In this document: positions 1 to 9,100 of the stretch, one piece after another | Layout: each line of letters starts with the position of its first letter | Position numbering within the stretch: the stretch's first letter is position 1 | NCBI RefSeq assembly: GCF_000021745.1 | Contig: NC_011666.1 | Span: 2,879,001-2,943,000, forward strand | Source: Methylocella silvestris BL2 | Lineage (GTDB): Bacteria > Pseudomonadota > Alphaproteobacteria > Rhizobiales > Beijerinckiaceae | DNA length: 64,000 bases | Direction: 5' to 3' | Made by a program: the position numbers and the translations under genes | The notes under the pieces: model-generated | Database searches by the model: none | What the model saw: the letters and a program-made list of their open reading frames with translations, nothing else | Told to the model about the DNA's origin: nothing

Positions 1-645
1 CAGCTCCTGCACAGGGTCAGGGAGGGGGGCAATCTGCCGCGCTGGCGCGTCCTCAATCCGCGCGGCGTTCACGCCATCGCGGCGGGCGTCGACGCCGATG
101 TGACCATAGAGATCGACGGCGACGTGGGCTATTATTGCGCTGGCATGAACAAGCAGGCGACCGTCATCGTCAACGGCAACGCCGGCCTTGGCCTGGGCGA
201 GAATATGATGTCGGGCCTCATCTATGTGAAAGGCGACGTCAGCCAGGCCGCCGGGGCGACCGCGCATGGCGGCGCCATCGTGATCGAGGGCAACGCCTCC
301 GGGCGCTGCGGCATTTCGATGAAGGGCGTCGATATTCTCGTCAAAGGCTCGATCGGTCCGATGTCCGCCTTCATGGCGCAGGCCGGAACGCTCACGGTCT
401 TCGGCGACGCCGGCGAGGCGCTTGGCGACTCGATCTATGAGGCGAAACTCTATGTTCGCGGCTCGGTCCAGAGCCTTGGCGCCGACTGCATCGAAAAGCC
501 GATGGAGGATGTCCATCGCGCGGAGCTTTACGAAAGACTGAAGCGCGCGGGCGCCGCGGGCGAGGTCGATATCAGCGACTTCAGGCGTTACGGCTCGGCG
601 CGCGCCTTGTATCATTTCCACGTCGACAATGCGGGGGCCTATTGA
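1..645 (+). CDS. mgsB: N-methylglutamate synthase subunit B (GXGXG domain), 5' partial
   Basis: The reading frame is open from base 1, so the gene starts before the window. The protein is a GXGXG beta-helix like the C-terminal domain of glutamate synthase large subunits, with repeated short G-rich turns such as 'GDVGYYCAGMNKQATVIVNGNAG' split over about residues 38-60. In the N-methylglutamate synthase complex (MgsABC) the glutamate synthase domains are separate proteins, and this is the GXGXG one. Cytoplasmic. It overlaps the next gene by one base (TGATG), which implies translational coupling. mgsA is expected just upstream, outside the window. The family call is firm; the specific role rests on the linked gmaS and mgd genes. 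Confidence 0.88.
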   Translation, partial: QLLHRVREGGNLPRWRVLNPRGVHAIAAGVDADVTIEIDGDVGYYCAGMNKQATVIVNGNAGLGLGENMMSGLIYVKGDVSQAAGATAHGGAIVIEGNASGRCGISMKGVDILVKGSIGPMSAFMAQAGTLTVFGDAGEALGDSIYEAKLYVRGSVQSLGADCIEKPMEDVHRAELYERLKRAGAAGEVDISDFRRYGSARALYHFHVDNAGAY

Positions 646-1979
646 TGAACGACCAGATTCGCGTCCCCCCGACCCTGCCGCGTTTTTCGGCGACATTCGA
701 TCCGCAGACGGCGTCCGAAATCCGCCGCGCGGCGGCGACCGGCATCTATGATGTTCGCGGCGGCGGCGCCAAGCGCAAGGTCCCGCATTTCGACGATCTG
801 CTTTTTCTCGGCGCCTCGATCTCGCGCTATCCGCTGGAAGGATATCGGGAAAAATGCGGCACGTCGGTCGTGCTCGGCGCGCGTTTCGCCAAGAAGCCGA
901 TCGAGCTGAAAATTCCCGTCACCATCGCGGGCATGAGCTTTGGTTCGCTGTCGGCGCAGGCCAAGGAAGCGCTCGGACGCGGCGCGTCCGCGGTCGGCAC
1001 CTCGACGACAACGGGCGACGGCGGCATGACGCAGGAAGAGCGCGGCCATTCGTCGATCCTCGTCTATCAATATCTGCCCTCGCGCTATGGCATGAACCCT
1101 GACGATCTCCGTCGCGCTGACGCCATCGAGGTCGTGGTCGGCCAGGGCGCCAAGCCCGGCGGCGGCGGCATGCTGCTCGGTCAGAAAATCTCCAAGCGCG
1201 TCGCCGCGATGCGCACGCTGCCGGAAGGCATCGACCAGCGCTCCTCCTGCCGCCATCCCGACTGGACCGGCCCGGACGATCTCGAAATCAAGATCGAGGA
1301 GCTGCGCGAAATCACCGATTGGGAGAAGCCGATCTATGTCAAGGTCGGCGCTTCGCGGCCCTATTATGACACCGCGCTGGCGGTGAAGGCGGGCGCCGAC
1401 GTCATCGTGCTCGACGGCATGCAGGGCGGCACGGCGGCGACGCAGGAAGTCTTCATCGAGCATGTCGGCATTCCGATTCTCGCGGCGATCCGGCCCGCCG
1501 TGCAGGCGTTGCAGGACCTTGGCATGCATCGCAAGGTGCAGCTCATCGTCTCGGGCGGCATCCGCAACGGCGCAGACGTCGCCAAGGCCTTGGCCCTCGG
1601 CGCCGACGTCGCCTCGATCGGCACTGCGGCGCTGATCGCGCTCGGCGACAACGACCCACGGTTTGAAGCCGAATATCAGGCGCTCGGCACGACGGCCGGA
1701 GCCTATGATGATTGGCATGAAGGCCGCGATCCCGCCGGCATCACGACGCAGGATCCCGAGCTCGCGAAGCGGCTAGACCCCGTCGCGGCGGGGCGGCGCC
1801 TTGCAAACTACCTTTCGGTGTTGACGCTCGAGGCTCAGACCATCGCCCGCGCGTGCGGCAAGAGCCATGTGCATAATCTCGAACCCGAAGATCTCGTCGC
1901 GCTGACGGTGGAGGCGGCGGCGATGGCCGGCGTTCCGCTGGCCGGAACGTCATGGATTCCGGGAAGCCCCGTGGGTTGA
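645..1979 (+). CDS. mgsC: N-methylglutamate synthase subunit C (FMN-binding glutamate synthase domain)
   Basis: This 444-residue protein matches the FMN/synthase domain of glutamate synthase. Visible motifs are GMSFGSLSAQAKEAL near residue 97, TTTGDGGM, and the phosphate-binding SGGIRNGADVAKALALGAD near residue 305. With MgsA and MgsB it makes N-methylglutamate from glutamate and methylamine (or from gamma-glutamylmethylamide). I chose ATG 645 over a TTG one codon upstream because the ATG shares its first base with the mgsB stop. The single-subunit glutamate synthase-like fold alone would be ambiguous; the neighbours settle it. Confidence 0.9.
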   Translation: MNDQIRVPPTLPRFSATFDPQTASEIRRAAATGIYDVRGGGAKRKVPHFDDLLFLGASISRYPLEGYREKCGTSVVLGARFAKKPIELKIPVTIAGMSFGSLSAQAKEALGRGASAVGTSTTTGDGGMTQEERGHSSILVYQYLPSRYGMNPDDLRRADAIEVVVGQGAKPGGGGMLLGQKISKRVAAMRTLPEGIDQRSSCRHPDWTGPDDLEIKIEELREITDWEKPIYVKVGASRPYYDTALAVKAGADVIVLDGMQGGTAATQEVFIEHVGIPILAAIRPAVQALQDLGMHRKVQLIVSGGIRNGADVAKALALGADVASIGTAALIALGDNDPRFEAEYQALGTTAGAYDDWHEGRDPAGITTQDPELAKRLDPVAAGRRLANYLSVLTLEAQTIARACGKSHVHNLEPEDLVALTVEAAAMAGVPLAGTSWIPGSPVG

Positions 1980-2038
1980 GTCTTTCAAACAGCGGCCATC
2001 TGCGGCAACAAAGCGCGCGTCAATAGGGCGGAATGATC

Positions 2039-3340
2039 ATGTCGGCATCCTTATCCGAAATCGCCAAAGAGTGTGGCGTCAAGAATTTTCTCGTTTCCTA
2101 CACCGATCTGTTCGGCACGATGCGCGCCAAGCTGGTGCCGGCCCGGGCGATCGACAAAATGGCCCGCGACGGCGCGGGCTTTGCGGGCTTTGCGACATGG
2201 CTTGATATGACGCCCGCCATGCCCGATTTGTTTGCCGTGCCCGATCCCGCGAGCTTGATTCAGCTGCCGTGGAAGCGCGACGTCGCCTGGCTCGCCGCCG
2301 ATCTCTATATGGACGGCAAGCCGGTCGAGCAGGCGCCGCGCGGGGTTTTAAAGAGCCTGACCGGCAAGCTCGGCGAACTTGGCTATGAGATGCGCGCCGG
2401 CGTCGAATGCGAGTTTTTCCTGCTCGCGCCGGATGGCACGCGCATCGCCGACGGCGCCGACAATCAGACGAAATCCTGCTACGACCAACTCGCGCTGATG
2501 CGCCGCTACGACGTCATCACCGAGATCTCCGAAGCCATGGAGGAGCTCGGCTGGAATCCCTACCAGAGCGACCATGAAGACGCCAACGGCCAGTTCGAAA
2601 TGAACTGGGAATATGACGAGGCGCTGAAGACCGCCGACCGCCACGCCTTTTTCAAATATATGGTGAAGTCGCTGGCCGAAAAGCACGGCATGCGCGCCAC
2701 CTTCATGCCGAAGCCCTTCGCCGCCCTGACGGGATCGGGCTGCCACTCCCATGTCTCGCTCTGGCGCGGCGAGGACAACGCCTTCGAGGACGAAAAAGGC
2801 GAGCTCGGCGTCTCCGAGCTTGGCTATCGTTTCCTTGGCGGCCTCATGGCCCACGCCGACGCGCTCTGCGCGCTCACCAATCCGACCATCAATTCCTACA
2901 AGCGGCTCAGCGCTCCGCGCACCGTGTCAGGGGCGACCTGGGCGCCGGCCTCGGTCACCTACACCGGCAACAATCGCACGCATATGATCCGCATTCCGGA
3001 AGGCGGGCGCTTCGAGTTCCGCCTCGCCGACGGATCGGCCAATCCCTATTTGCTGCAGGCGGCGATCCTGGTCGCGGGCCTCGACGGGCTGAAGACCAAC
3101 CGGCATCCCGGCGAGCGGTCCGATTTCGATATGTACGCGGAGCCGCATAAATGCAACGGCGCGAAACGGCTGCCGCAGAATCTGCTCGATGCGCTCCGCC
3201 TGTTTGAATCCTCGCCCGTGGTCAAGGAGGGCCTTGGCGAAGCGTTTGTCACGTCCTACGCCAAGATGAAGCATCAGGAATGGCAGGATTTCACGCGTCA
3301 CCTGACGGATTGGGAGCGCGAGCAGACGCTCGACTGCTGA
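2039..3340 (+). CDS. gmaS: gamma-glutamylmethylamide synthetase (glutamine synthetase type III-like)
   Basis: A glutamine-synthetase-fold ligase of 433 residues that joins methylamine to glutamate using ATP, giving gamma-glutamylmethylamide. GS signatures are visible: VECEFFLL, NGQFEMNWEYDEAL, GSGCHSHVSLW, NPTINSYKRL and RFEFRLADGSANPYL. The first is the metal-binding Glu strand and the last holds the substrate Arg/Glu region. ATG 2039 is preferred over ATG 2033 because a GGGCGG motif lies 7 bases before it and only 1 base before 2033. Position between mgsC and mgdA distinguishes it from ordinary glnA or glnT. Confidence 0.9.
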   Translation: MSASLSEIAKECGVKNFLVSYTDLFGTMRAKLVPARAIDKMARDGAGFAGFATWLDMTPAMPDLFAVPDPASLIQLPWKRDVAWLAADLYMDGKPVEQAPRGVLKSLTGKLGELGYEMRAGVECEFFLLAPDGTRIADGADNQTKSCYDQLALMRRYDVITEISEAMEELGWNPYQSDHEDANGQFEMNWEYDEALKTADRHAFFKYMVKSLAEKHGMRATFMPKPFAALTGSGCHSHVSLWRGEDNAFEDEKGELGVSELGYRFLGGLMAHADALCALTNPTINSYKRLSAPRTVSGATWAPASVTYTGNNRTHMIRIPEGGRFEFRLADGSANPYLLQAAILVAGLDGLKTNRHPGERSDFDMYAEPHKCNGAKRLPQNLLDALRLFESSPVVKEGLGEAFVTSYAKMKHQEWQDFTRHLTDWEREQTLDC

Positions 3341-3435
3341 CCGGACGCGGCGGCGATCGCCGCGTATGATCTTCTTCAGGTCCGCTTTTCGCGGACCACG
3401 GCGCCTGCCGGCAAGGCGCGCACAGGATATGACGC
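3341..3435 (+). promoter_or_regulatory. three consecutive hairpins between gmaS and mgdA
   Basis: The 95-base gap holds three perfect inverted repeats: a 14-base palindrome centred on GATC at 3350-3363, GGTCCGC/GCGGACC (3379-3385 and 3391-3397, loop TTTTC), and GCGCCT/AGGCGC (3401-3406 and 3414-3419). None is followed by a T-run, so a simple Rho-independent terminator is unlikely. mRNA processing or stabilisation at the synthesis/oxidation boundary of the operon is an inference. Confidence 0.55.
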
Positions 3436-4686
3436 ATGACATTCTCCGGCTTTCAGCTACTCAAGAACGCGCTGAACGGCGGGACCGGCTGGACGCCGCA
3501 TTGGCGCAAGGCCGAACCGAAGGCCGCCTATGATGTTGTGATCGTCGGCGGCGGCGGCCACGGCCTTGCGACGGCGCATTATCTCGCCAAGGAATTCGGC
3601 ATAAATAATGTCGCGGTGATCGAGAAAGGCTGGATCGGCTCCGGCAACGCCGGGCGCAACACGACCATTATCCGGTCGAATTATCTGCTGCCCGGCAACA
3701 TCCCCTTCTACGAGCTTGGCATGAAGCTTTGGGAAGGGCTGGAGCAGGATCTCAACTACAATGCGATGGTCTCGCAGCGCGGCGTGCTCAATCTCTGCCA
3801 TAGCGATGCGCAGCGCGACGCCTTCGCCCGCCGCGGCAACGCCATGCGCCTGCACGGCGTCGACGCCGAACTGATCGACCGCGAAGCGGTGAGGGGCATG
3901 GCTCCCTATCTGGATTTCGACAATGCGCGCTTTCCGATTATTGGCGGTCTGGTGCAGCGTCGCGGCGGCACGGCGCGTCATGACGCCGTGGTGTGGGGCT
4001 ATGCGCGCGCGGCCGACCGGCGCGGCGTCGACATCATCGAGAATTGCGAAGCGACGGGGCTGCGGCGCGAGGGCGGCAAGATCGTCGGCGTTGAAACCAC
4101 CAAGGGATTCATCGGCGCAAATCGCGTCGGCCTGTCGGTCGCCGGCAATTCCTCGCGAGTCGCAGCGCTGGCCGAGATGCGGCTGCCGATCGAAAGCTAT
4201 GCGCTCCAGGCGTTCGTCACGGAAAGCATCAAGCCGCTGATCGATTGCGTCGTCACCTTCGGCGCCGGACATTTCTACATTTCGCAGTCAGACAAGGGCA
4301 GTCTGGTTTTTGGCGGCGACCTCGATCCCTTTCCGTCCTATGCCCAGCGCGGCAGCCTGCATGTCTTTTCCGACGTCGCCGAAAACGCCATGGCGGTGAT
4401 GCCGATGCTCGGGCGCCTGCGCATTCTGCGCAGCTGGGGCGGCGTCATGGATATGAGCATGGACGGCTCGCCGATCATTGATGCGACGCCAATCGAAGGG
4501 CTGTTCTTCAACGGCGGCTGGTGCTACGGCGGCTTCAAGGCGACGCCGGCGGCGGGCTTCTGTTTCGCGCATCTGATCGCCAAGGGCGAGCCGCATCACG
4601 CCGCGGCCGCCTACCGGCTCGATCGCTTCGCAACCGGACGCATAATTGACGAAAAGGGCGTTGGCGCAACGCCCAATCTGCATTGA
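3436..4686 (+). CDS. mgdA: N-methylglutamate dehydrogenase subunit A (sarcosine oxidase beta-like)
   Basis: A 416-residue FAD-dependent oxidoreductase of the DAO/SoxB type. The N-terminal dinucleotide-binding motif VVIVGGGGHGLATAHYLAKEFG starts near residue 34, and a GSGNAGRNTTIIRSNY stretch typical of heterotetrameric sarcosine oxidase beta follows. It forms the catalytic flavoprotein of MgdABCD, which oxidatively demethylates N-methylglutamate to glutamate and passes the methyl carbon to tetrahydrofolate. Gene order SoxB-SoxD-SoxA-SoxG-like downstream of gmaS supports mgd over true sarcosine oxidase. Confidence 0.9.
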   Translation: MTFSGFQLLKNALNGGTGWTPHWRKAEPKAAYDVVIVGGGGHGLATAHYLAKEFGINNVAVIEKGWIGSGNAGRNTTIIRSNYLLPGNIPFYELGMKLWEGLEQDLNYNAMVSQRGVLNLCHSDAQRDAFARRGNAMRLHGVDAELIDREAVRGMAPYLDFDNARFPIIGGLVQRRGGTARHDAVVWGYARAADRRGVDIIENCEATGLRREGGKIVGVETTKGFIGANRVGLSVAGNSSRVAALAEMRLPIESYALQAFVTESIKPLIDCVVTFGAGHFYISQSDKGSLVFGGDLDPFPSYAQRGSLHVFSDVAENAMAVMPMLGRLRILRSWGGVMDMSMDGSPIIDATPIEGLFFNGGWCYGGFKATPAAGFCFAHLIAKGEPHHAAAAYRLDRFATGRIIDEKGVGATPNLH

Positions 4687-4718
4687 GCGCGGCCTGCGCC
4701 GCATATCAACAAGGCTGG

Positions 4719-5009
4719 ATGATGCTGATCAACTGTCCCTATTGCGGACCCCGCGATCTTCTCGAGTTCGCGGTCAAGGGAGAAGCGCGCGCGCGGCCGG
4801 ACGCCTCCGGCGATCTCGACGGCGCCGCATCACGCGCGGGCTTCGTCGACGCCGTCTACCTCCGCGACAATCCGGCCGGGCGCCACAAGGAGCACTGGCT
4901 GCACGCCTCCGGCTGCCAGAACTGGCTCCTGGTTGAGCGCGACACGCGCACGCATGAGATTTTGAGCGCGTCCTTCGTCGCAAGCGACGGGGAAGGCTCA
5001 AAATCATGA
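4719..5009 (+). CDS. mgdB: N-methylglutamate dehydrogenase subunit B (SoxD-like zinc-binding)
   Basis: A small delta-subunit homologue beginning MMLINCPYCGPRD, with the paired cysteines of the SoxD zinc site and a later conserved Cys in ASGCQNWL. I start at ATG 4719 (ATG 4722 is equally possible) rather than at a TTG overlapping the mgdA stop, because the family begins just before the CPYCG motif and AAGG lies at 4711. It ends in an ATGA overlap with mgdC, so the two are probably co-translated. Confidence 0.85.
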   Translation: MMLINCPYCGPRDLLEFAVKGEARARPDASGDLDGAASRAGFVDAVYLRDNPAGRHKEHWLHASGCQNWLLVERDTRTHEILSASFVASDGEGSKS

Positions 5010-7960
5010 GCGGCTTCCGGTTGAAGGACGGCGGCCTGATCGACCGCTCGCGTCCGCTGAAATTCACCTTCGACGGCAAGGCCTATAGCGGATATTTCGG
5101 CGACACGCTCGCCTCGGCGTTGATCGCCAATGGCGTTCGTCTCGTCGGCCGTTCGTTCAAATATCATCGTCCGCGCGGCGTGCTGTCGGCCGGCCATGAG
5201 GAGCCGAACGCGCTCGTCGAATTGCGCCAGGGCGCGCGGCGCGAGCCGAATGTCAAGGCGACGACGATCGAATTATATGACGGTCTTGTCGCGCGCAGCC
5301 AGAACCGCTGGCCTTCGCTCGCCTTCGACGCCATGGCGGTGAATGGCCTTCTGAAGCCAATCTTTTCGGCCGGCTTTTACTACAAGACATTCATGTGGCC
5401 AGCCTCCTTCTGGGAGAAGCTTTATGAGCCGGTGATCCGGAGAGCGGCGGGCCTTGGCCGCGCCAGCGGGATCGAAGACCCGGACACATATGAACGCTCG
5501 AACGCCCATTGCGATGTCTTGGTCGCGGGCGCCGGACCTGCCGGGTTGATGGCGGCGCTGACCGCCGCGCGGGCGGGCGCGAGCGTTATCCTTTGTGAAG
5601 ACCAGCCCCGCGTCGGCGGCCAGCTTTTGTCCGATCGAGAGCTCATCGACGGCAAGCCTGCGCCCGAATGGGCCGTCTCCGCCGCGGCCGAACTGGCCGC
5701 GCTGCCGAACGTGCGGATCATGCTTCGCACCACTGTCGCCGCCGCCTTCGACGGCTGCTTCGCGGCGCTGGAGCGCGTTTCGGATCATTATCCGGAGCCG
5801 CCGGCGTTCCAGCCGCGGCAGCGTTTCTGGCGCATCGTCGCAAAGCGCACGATCCTCGCCGCGGGATCGACCGAGCGGCCGCTTCCCTTCCCGGACAATG
5901 ACCGGCCGGGGATCATGTTGTCGTCCGCGGTGCGGACCTATCTCAACCGCTTCGGCGCCGCCGCCGGCCGCGCGATGGCGATCTACACGTCAACCGACGA
6001 CGGCTGGCTGACCGCGCGCGATTTTCTGCGCGCCGGGCTCACGCCTGTTGTGTTGGTCGATACGCGAGCGAGCGCCCCCGCCGCCTTTGCCGATGTGGCG
6101 AAGGCGGTTCCGGTCATGCTTGCGGGCTCGATCGTCGGGACCGAGAGCGCCAAAGGCCTCAGCGCGATCACCGTCGAGGCGGGCGGGGCGCAGAAGCGAT
6201 TTGAGGTCGACGCGCTGGCGGTGTCGGGCGGCTTCAATCCCGCGATCCAGCTTGCCAGCCATTTCGGCGGCAAGCCGGTCTGGTCGGAAGATATTTCCGC
6301 CTTCCTCGCGGGCGCCACGGCTCAAGGCGTCGAGCCGGTCGGCGCGGCGGCCGGCGTATTCGGGCTCGCGGAAACCTTCGCCCAGGCGGCGGCGGCCGGC
6401 GCGGCCGGCTTAGCCGCGCCAGCCCCAAAGCTGCCGACCGTCGCGCAAACCGCGACAGCCGGCGCGCTCGCGACATGGCGGCCAGATCCGGCCAAGGACG
6501 GCAAGATCTTCGTCGATCTCCAGCATGACGTCACGGCCTCCGACGTCGTGCTCGCCCATCGCGAAGGCTATCGCTCAGTCGAACATCTGAAGCGCTATAC
6601 AACGCTCGGCATGGCGACCGACCAGGGCCGCACCGCCAATATCGACGCGCTGGCGATGATGGCCGAACTGACCGGGCGCACCATCCCCGAGACGGGCGTG
6701 ACGCTGGCGCGGCCGCCGGTGGTTCCGATCGCGCTTGGCGCGGTCGCCGGCGATCATCGGCGCGGCGCCTTTCGGCCCGTGCGGGAAACGGCGATCCACG
6801 CCCTTTCCAGCGAGGCCGGCGCGCCCTTCGTCGACGTCGGCCAGTGGAAGCGGCCGCAATATTTCCCTATTCCCGAAGACGCGGACCTCGCCGCGACCGC
6901 CGCCCGCGAGGTCGAAACGGTGCGCACCCGCGTCGGCGTCACGGATGTCTCGACGCTCGGCAAGATCGAGGTCTTGGGCGCGGACGCGGGCGCCTTTCTT
7001 GACCGGGTCTGCGCGACGCGCGCGAGTTCGATCCGGCCAGGACGTTGCGGCTATTTCGTCATGCTGCGCGAAGACGGCTTCATGATGGACGACGGGATGA
7101 TCGCGCGCTTCGCGCCGGACCATTTCCTCGTCTATGCCTCGACGGCGCACGCCGCCTCCGTCTACCGCCACATGTTGTATTGCCGTCAGGCGCTATGGCC
7201 GGAGCTTGACGTCAACCTCGCGGCGGTCACCGATGGTTGGGCGCAGCTCGCGATCGCCGGCCCGAGCTCCCCTGCCGTCGTGCAGGCGCTGGTCGATGCG
7301 CCGCGCGCGATCACGCGGACGACTTTTCCGCCGATGTCGGCGGCTGAGATCACAATCTGCGACGGCGTTCCGGCGCGGCTGTGCGCGCTCTCTTTTTCCG
7401 GCGAGCGCGCCTTCGAGGTCGCTGTCCCGGCCGGCTACGGCGCCGCGTTGTTCCGGCGCATTCTGGAGGTTGGCGCGGCTTACGGCATTGCGCCCTATGG
7501 CAGCGAGGCGATGGGCGTGATGCGCATCGAGAAGGGCCATCCGGCTGGCGCCGAAATCAATGGCCAGACGACCGCCTATGATCTCGGACTCGCCCGCGCG
7601 CTTTCAAGGGACAAGGATCATATCGGCCGCGTGCTCTCGGCGCGTCCGGCGCTGAACGATCGCAAACGCGCGCGTCTCGTCGGCCTGACGCCGCTCGACC
7701 CGAACGATCGCCTGCGGGCGGGGGCGCATGTGATTGAAAAGGGCGTCGCGCCTTCGGCCGAAAGCGATCTCGGCTGGCTGAGCTCGGCCGCCTGGTCGCC
7801 GACGCTGCGCTCCTTCATCGCGCTCGGCTTCGTCTCCGGCGGTCCCGACCGGCTCGGCGAGGAGGTCCGCATTTTTGACCCCGTCCGTGGCGGCGATTGT
7901 CCGGCGCGGATCGTCGCGCCCTGTTTCTACGATCCAAATGGCGAGCGCCCGCGTGTCTGA
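5006..7960 (+). CDS. mgdC: N-methylglutamate dehydrogenase subunit C (sarcosine oxidase alpha-like)
   Basis: This 984-residue protein has the three-part layout of heterotetrameric sarcosine oxidase alpha. An N-terminal 2Fe-2S-like fold comes first (FTFDGKAYSGYFGDTLASALIANG, then RSFKYHRPRGVLSAG). A FAD/NAD-binding region follows with VLVAGAGPAGLMAALTAARAGA near residue 172. The C-terminal half is a T-protein (GcvT)-like folate-binding region. It would hold the tetrahydrofolate that accepts the methyl carbon. ATG at 5006 overlaps the mgdB stop by four bases. Length is normal for the family. Confidence 0.9.
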   Translation: MSGFRLKDGGLIDRSRPLKFTFDGKAYSGYFGDTLASALIANGVRLVGRSFKYHRPRGVLSAGHEEPNALVELRQGARREPNVKATTIELYDGLVARSQNRWPSLAFDAMAVNGLLKPIFSAGFYYKTFMWPASFWEKLYEPVIRRAAGLGRASGIEDPDTYERSNAHCDVLVAGAGPAGLMAALTAARAGASVILCEDQPRVGGQLLSDRELIDGKPAPEWAVSAAAELAALPNVRIMLRTTVAAAFDGCFAALERVSDHYPEPPAFQPRQRFWRIVAKRTILAAGSTERPLPFPDNDRPGIMLSSAVRTYLNRFGAAAGRAMAIYTSTDDGWLTARDFLRAGLTPVVLVDTRASAPAAFADVAKAVPVMLAGSIVGTESAKGLSAITVEAGGAQKRFEVDALAVSGGFNPAIQLASHFGGKPVWSEDISAFLAGATAQGVEPVGAAAGVFGLAETFAQAAAAGAAGLAAPAPKLPTVAQTATAGALATWRPDPAKDGKIFVDLQHDVTASDVVLAHREGYRSVEHLKRYTTLGMATDQGRTANIDALAMMAELTGRTIPETGVTLARPPVVPIALGAVAGDHRRGAFRPVRETAIHALSSEAGAPFVDVGQWKRPQYFPIPEDADLAATAAREVETVRTRVGVTDVSTLGKIEVLGADAGAFLDRVCATRASSIRPGRCGYFVMLREDGFMMDDGMIARFAPDHFLVYASTAHAASVYRHMLYCRQALWPELDVNLAAVTDGWAQLAIAGPSSPAVVQALVDAPRAITRTTFPPMSAAEITICDGVPARLCALSFSGERAFEVAVPAGYGAALFRRILEVGAAYGIAPYGSEAMGVMRIEKGHPAGAEINGQTTAYDLGLARALSRDKDHIGRVLSARPALNDRKRARLVGLTPLDPNDRLRAGAHVIEKGVAPSAESDLGWLSSAAWSPTLRSFIALGFVSGGPDRLGEEVRIFDPVRGGDCPARIVAPCFYDPNGERPRV

Positions 7961-8582
7961 TTCATTGACCCTCCCCGGCCTCGCGCTGGATCTCGCCCCC
8001 CATTATCTTCATCCCGGCCGCAGCGGGCCGCCGGGCGATCCGGGCGTCATCCTCGAACTGATTGGCGAGGAAGACCGCTTCATTATCGAGGCGCGCCGCG
8101 GCCGTGTGGCGGAGCTGTTGGCGTCGCTCGCGAAGAGTTTTGGCGCGGCCCCCGTCGACGCGCCGAGAACGATTGCGGCCGGCGGCTTCGATTTCGTCGG
8201 GGTCGGGCCTTCGCGCTGGCACGCCATTTCGCGCGGCGACGGGCGGGCGCAGCGGCGGGCTGCGCTGGCCGCGGCGGCGCTTGAGAGCGCGACCGTGTTT
8301 GACGTCTCGCATGGCTTCGTCACGTTCCAGCTTTCCGGGCGAAGCGTCGTCGAGACGTTGGCGAAGCTCGCGCCGATTGATCTTGGCGAACAAGGCTTCG
8401 CGCCCGGCGCCTGCGCCATGACGCAAATCCACGGCATGAGCGTGCAGCTTCGGCGCACGCTCGATGGCGGATTTTACGAATGCGCTGTTCCGCGCAGCTT
8501 TGCCGGCAGCCTCTATCATGCGTTGACGGACGCCGCGCTTCGCTTCGGATTGACGGTCGCGCCCCCGCAAGCCGCGATCTGA
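7938..8582 (+). CDS. mgdD: N-methylglutamate dehydrogenase subunit D (sarcosine oxidase gamma-like)
   Basis: A SoxG-like gamma subunit of about 214 residues with the VGPSRWHAIS motif (GP.r.w) and the C-terminal PRSFAGSLYHALTDAALRFGL helix seen in this family. I start at ATG 7938 (MASARVSDSLTLPG), giving a 23-base overlap with mgdC; a more upstream start would extend far into mgdC without family support. It completes the mgdABCD set. Transcription may end in the hairpins downstream or run on into the DHFR-like gene. Confidence 0.85.
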   Translation: MASARVSDSLTLPGLALDLAPHYLHPGRSGPPGDPGVILELIGEEDRFIIEARRGRVAELLASLAKSFGAAPVDAPRTIAAGGFDFVGVGPSRWHAISRGDGRAQRRAALAAAALESATVFDVSHGFVTFQLSGRSVVETLAKLAPIDLGEQGFAPGACAMTQIHGMSVQLRRTLDGGFYECAVPRSFAGSLYHALTDAALRFGLTVAPPQAAI

Positions 8583-8682
8583 TCCTTCGCGAAAGCCGAC
8601 AGGCCTCCTGCGGCCGGGTTTTCATCCGGCCGGAAAGCAGGCTAAACCGCCTCGCGAATGTTTTGGCGAGGGAGACGCATCA
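8583..8682 (+). promoter_or_regulatory. two-hairpin leader that can occlude the ribosome binding site of the DHFR-like gene
   Basis: Hairpin 1 pairs CCTGC (8607-8611) with GCAGG (8637-8641) around GGCCGG (8612-8617) / CCGGCC (8626-8631). Hairpin 2 pairs CCTCGC (8650-8655) with GCGAGG (8666-8671). The likely ribosome-binding site GGGAG (8670-8674), 8 bases before ATG 8683, overlaps the 3' arm of hairpin 2. There is no T-run. The layout suits translational control; I recognise no known riboswitch consensus. Confidence 0.45.
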
Positions 8683-9078
8683 ATGGCCGATGTCCGCGTG
8701 ATTTGCGCGATCGGACGGCGGGGACAGCTTGGGCTCGACGGGCGCCTGCCTTGGGAGGGCAATCCCGGCCGCGAATATAAGGCCGACGTCGCGCGCTTCT
8801 TCGATCTGACGCGCGGCCATGTGCTGATCGCGGGACCCCGCACCATCGCCTCTTTTCCCGACTGGGCGCGGCCGGAGCGGACGCTCGTGGCCGTGCGTTC
8901 AAGTGACGAACCCGAAGAGGTGATTGGCCGTTTTCCGGGCCGCGTCATATTCATCGGCGGCGGACCTCCGGTGTGGAGCGCCTATGCCCGCTTCGTCATG
9001 CATTGGGACGTGACGAAGCTCCCCTATGACGGCGAAGCCGACCGCTATCTCGATCCGGCCTGGCTCACCGCCGGGTGA
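8683..9078 (+). CDS. dihydrofolate reductase-like protein
   Basis: A 131-residue DHFR-family protein. The start ICAIGRRGQLGLDGRLPW matches the N-terminal strand and Met20-loop region, HVLIAGPRTIASFP the GR.T segment, and VIFIGGGPPVW the NADPH-binding glycine turn. It is shorter than typical FolA (about 160). An Asp in EYKADVARFF could be the active-site acid. A role in keeping folate reduced for the mgd enzymes, or in reducing another pterin, is inference from its place after the methylamine cluster. Confidence 0.7.
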   Translation: MADVRVICAIGRRGQLGLDGRLPWEGNPGREYKADVARFFDLTRGHVLIAGPRTIASFPDWARPERTLVAVRSSDEPEEVIGRFPGRVIFIGGGPPVWSAYARFVMHWDVTKLPYDGEADRYLDPAWLTAG

Positions 9079-9100
9079 TCGAACGCAGGAAAGACAAGCG

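Noticed and set aside
639-1718. A 359-codon minus-strand frame opposite mgsC
   Set aside because: Antisense to a strongly conserved enzyme and without a family pattern.
8583-8682. A known tetrahydrofolate riboswitch in front of the DHFR-like gene
   Set aside because: The hairpins are real but I cannot match the sequence to THF-I or THF-II consensus from memory, so it stays a candidate leader only.
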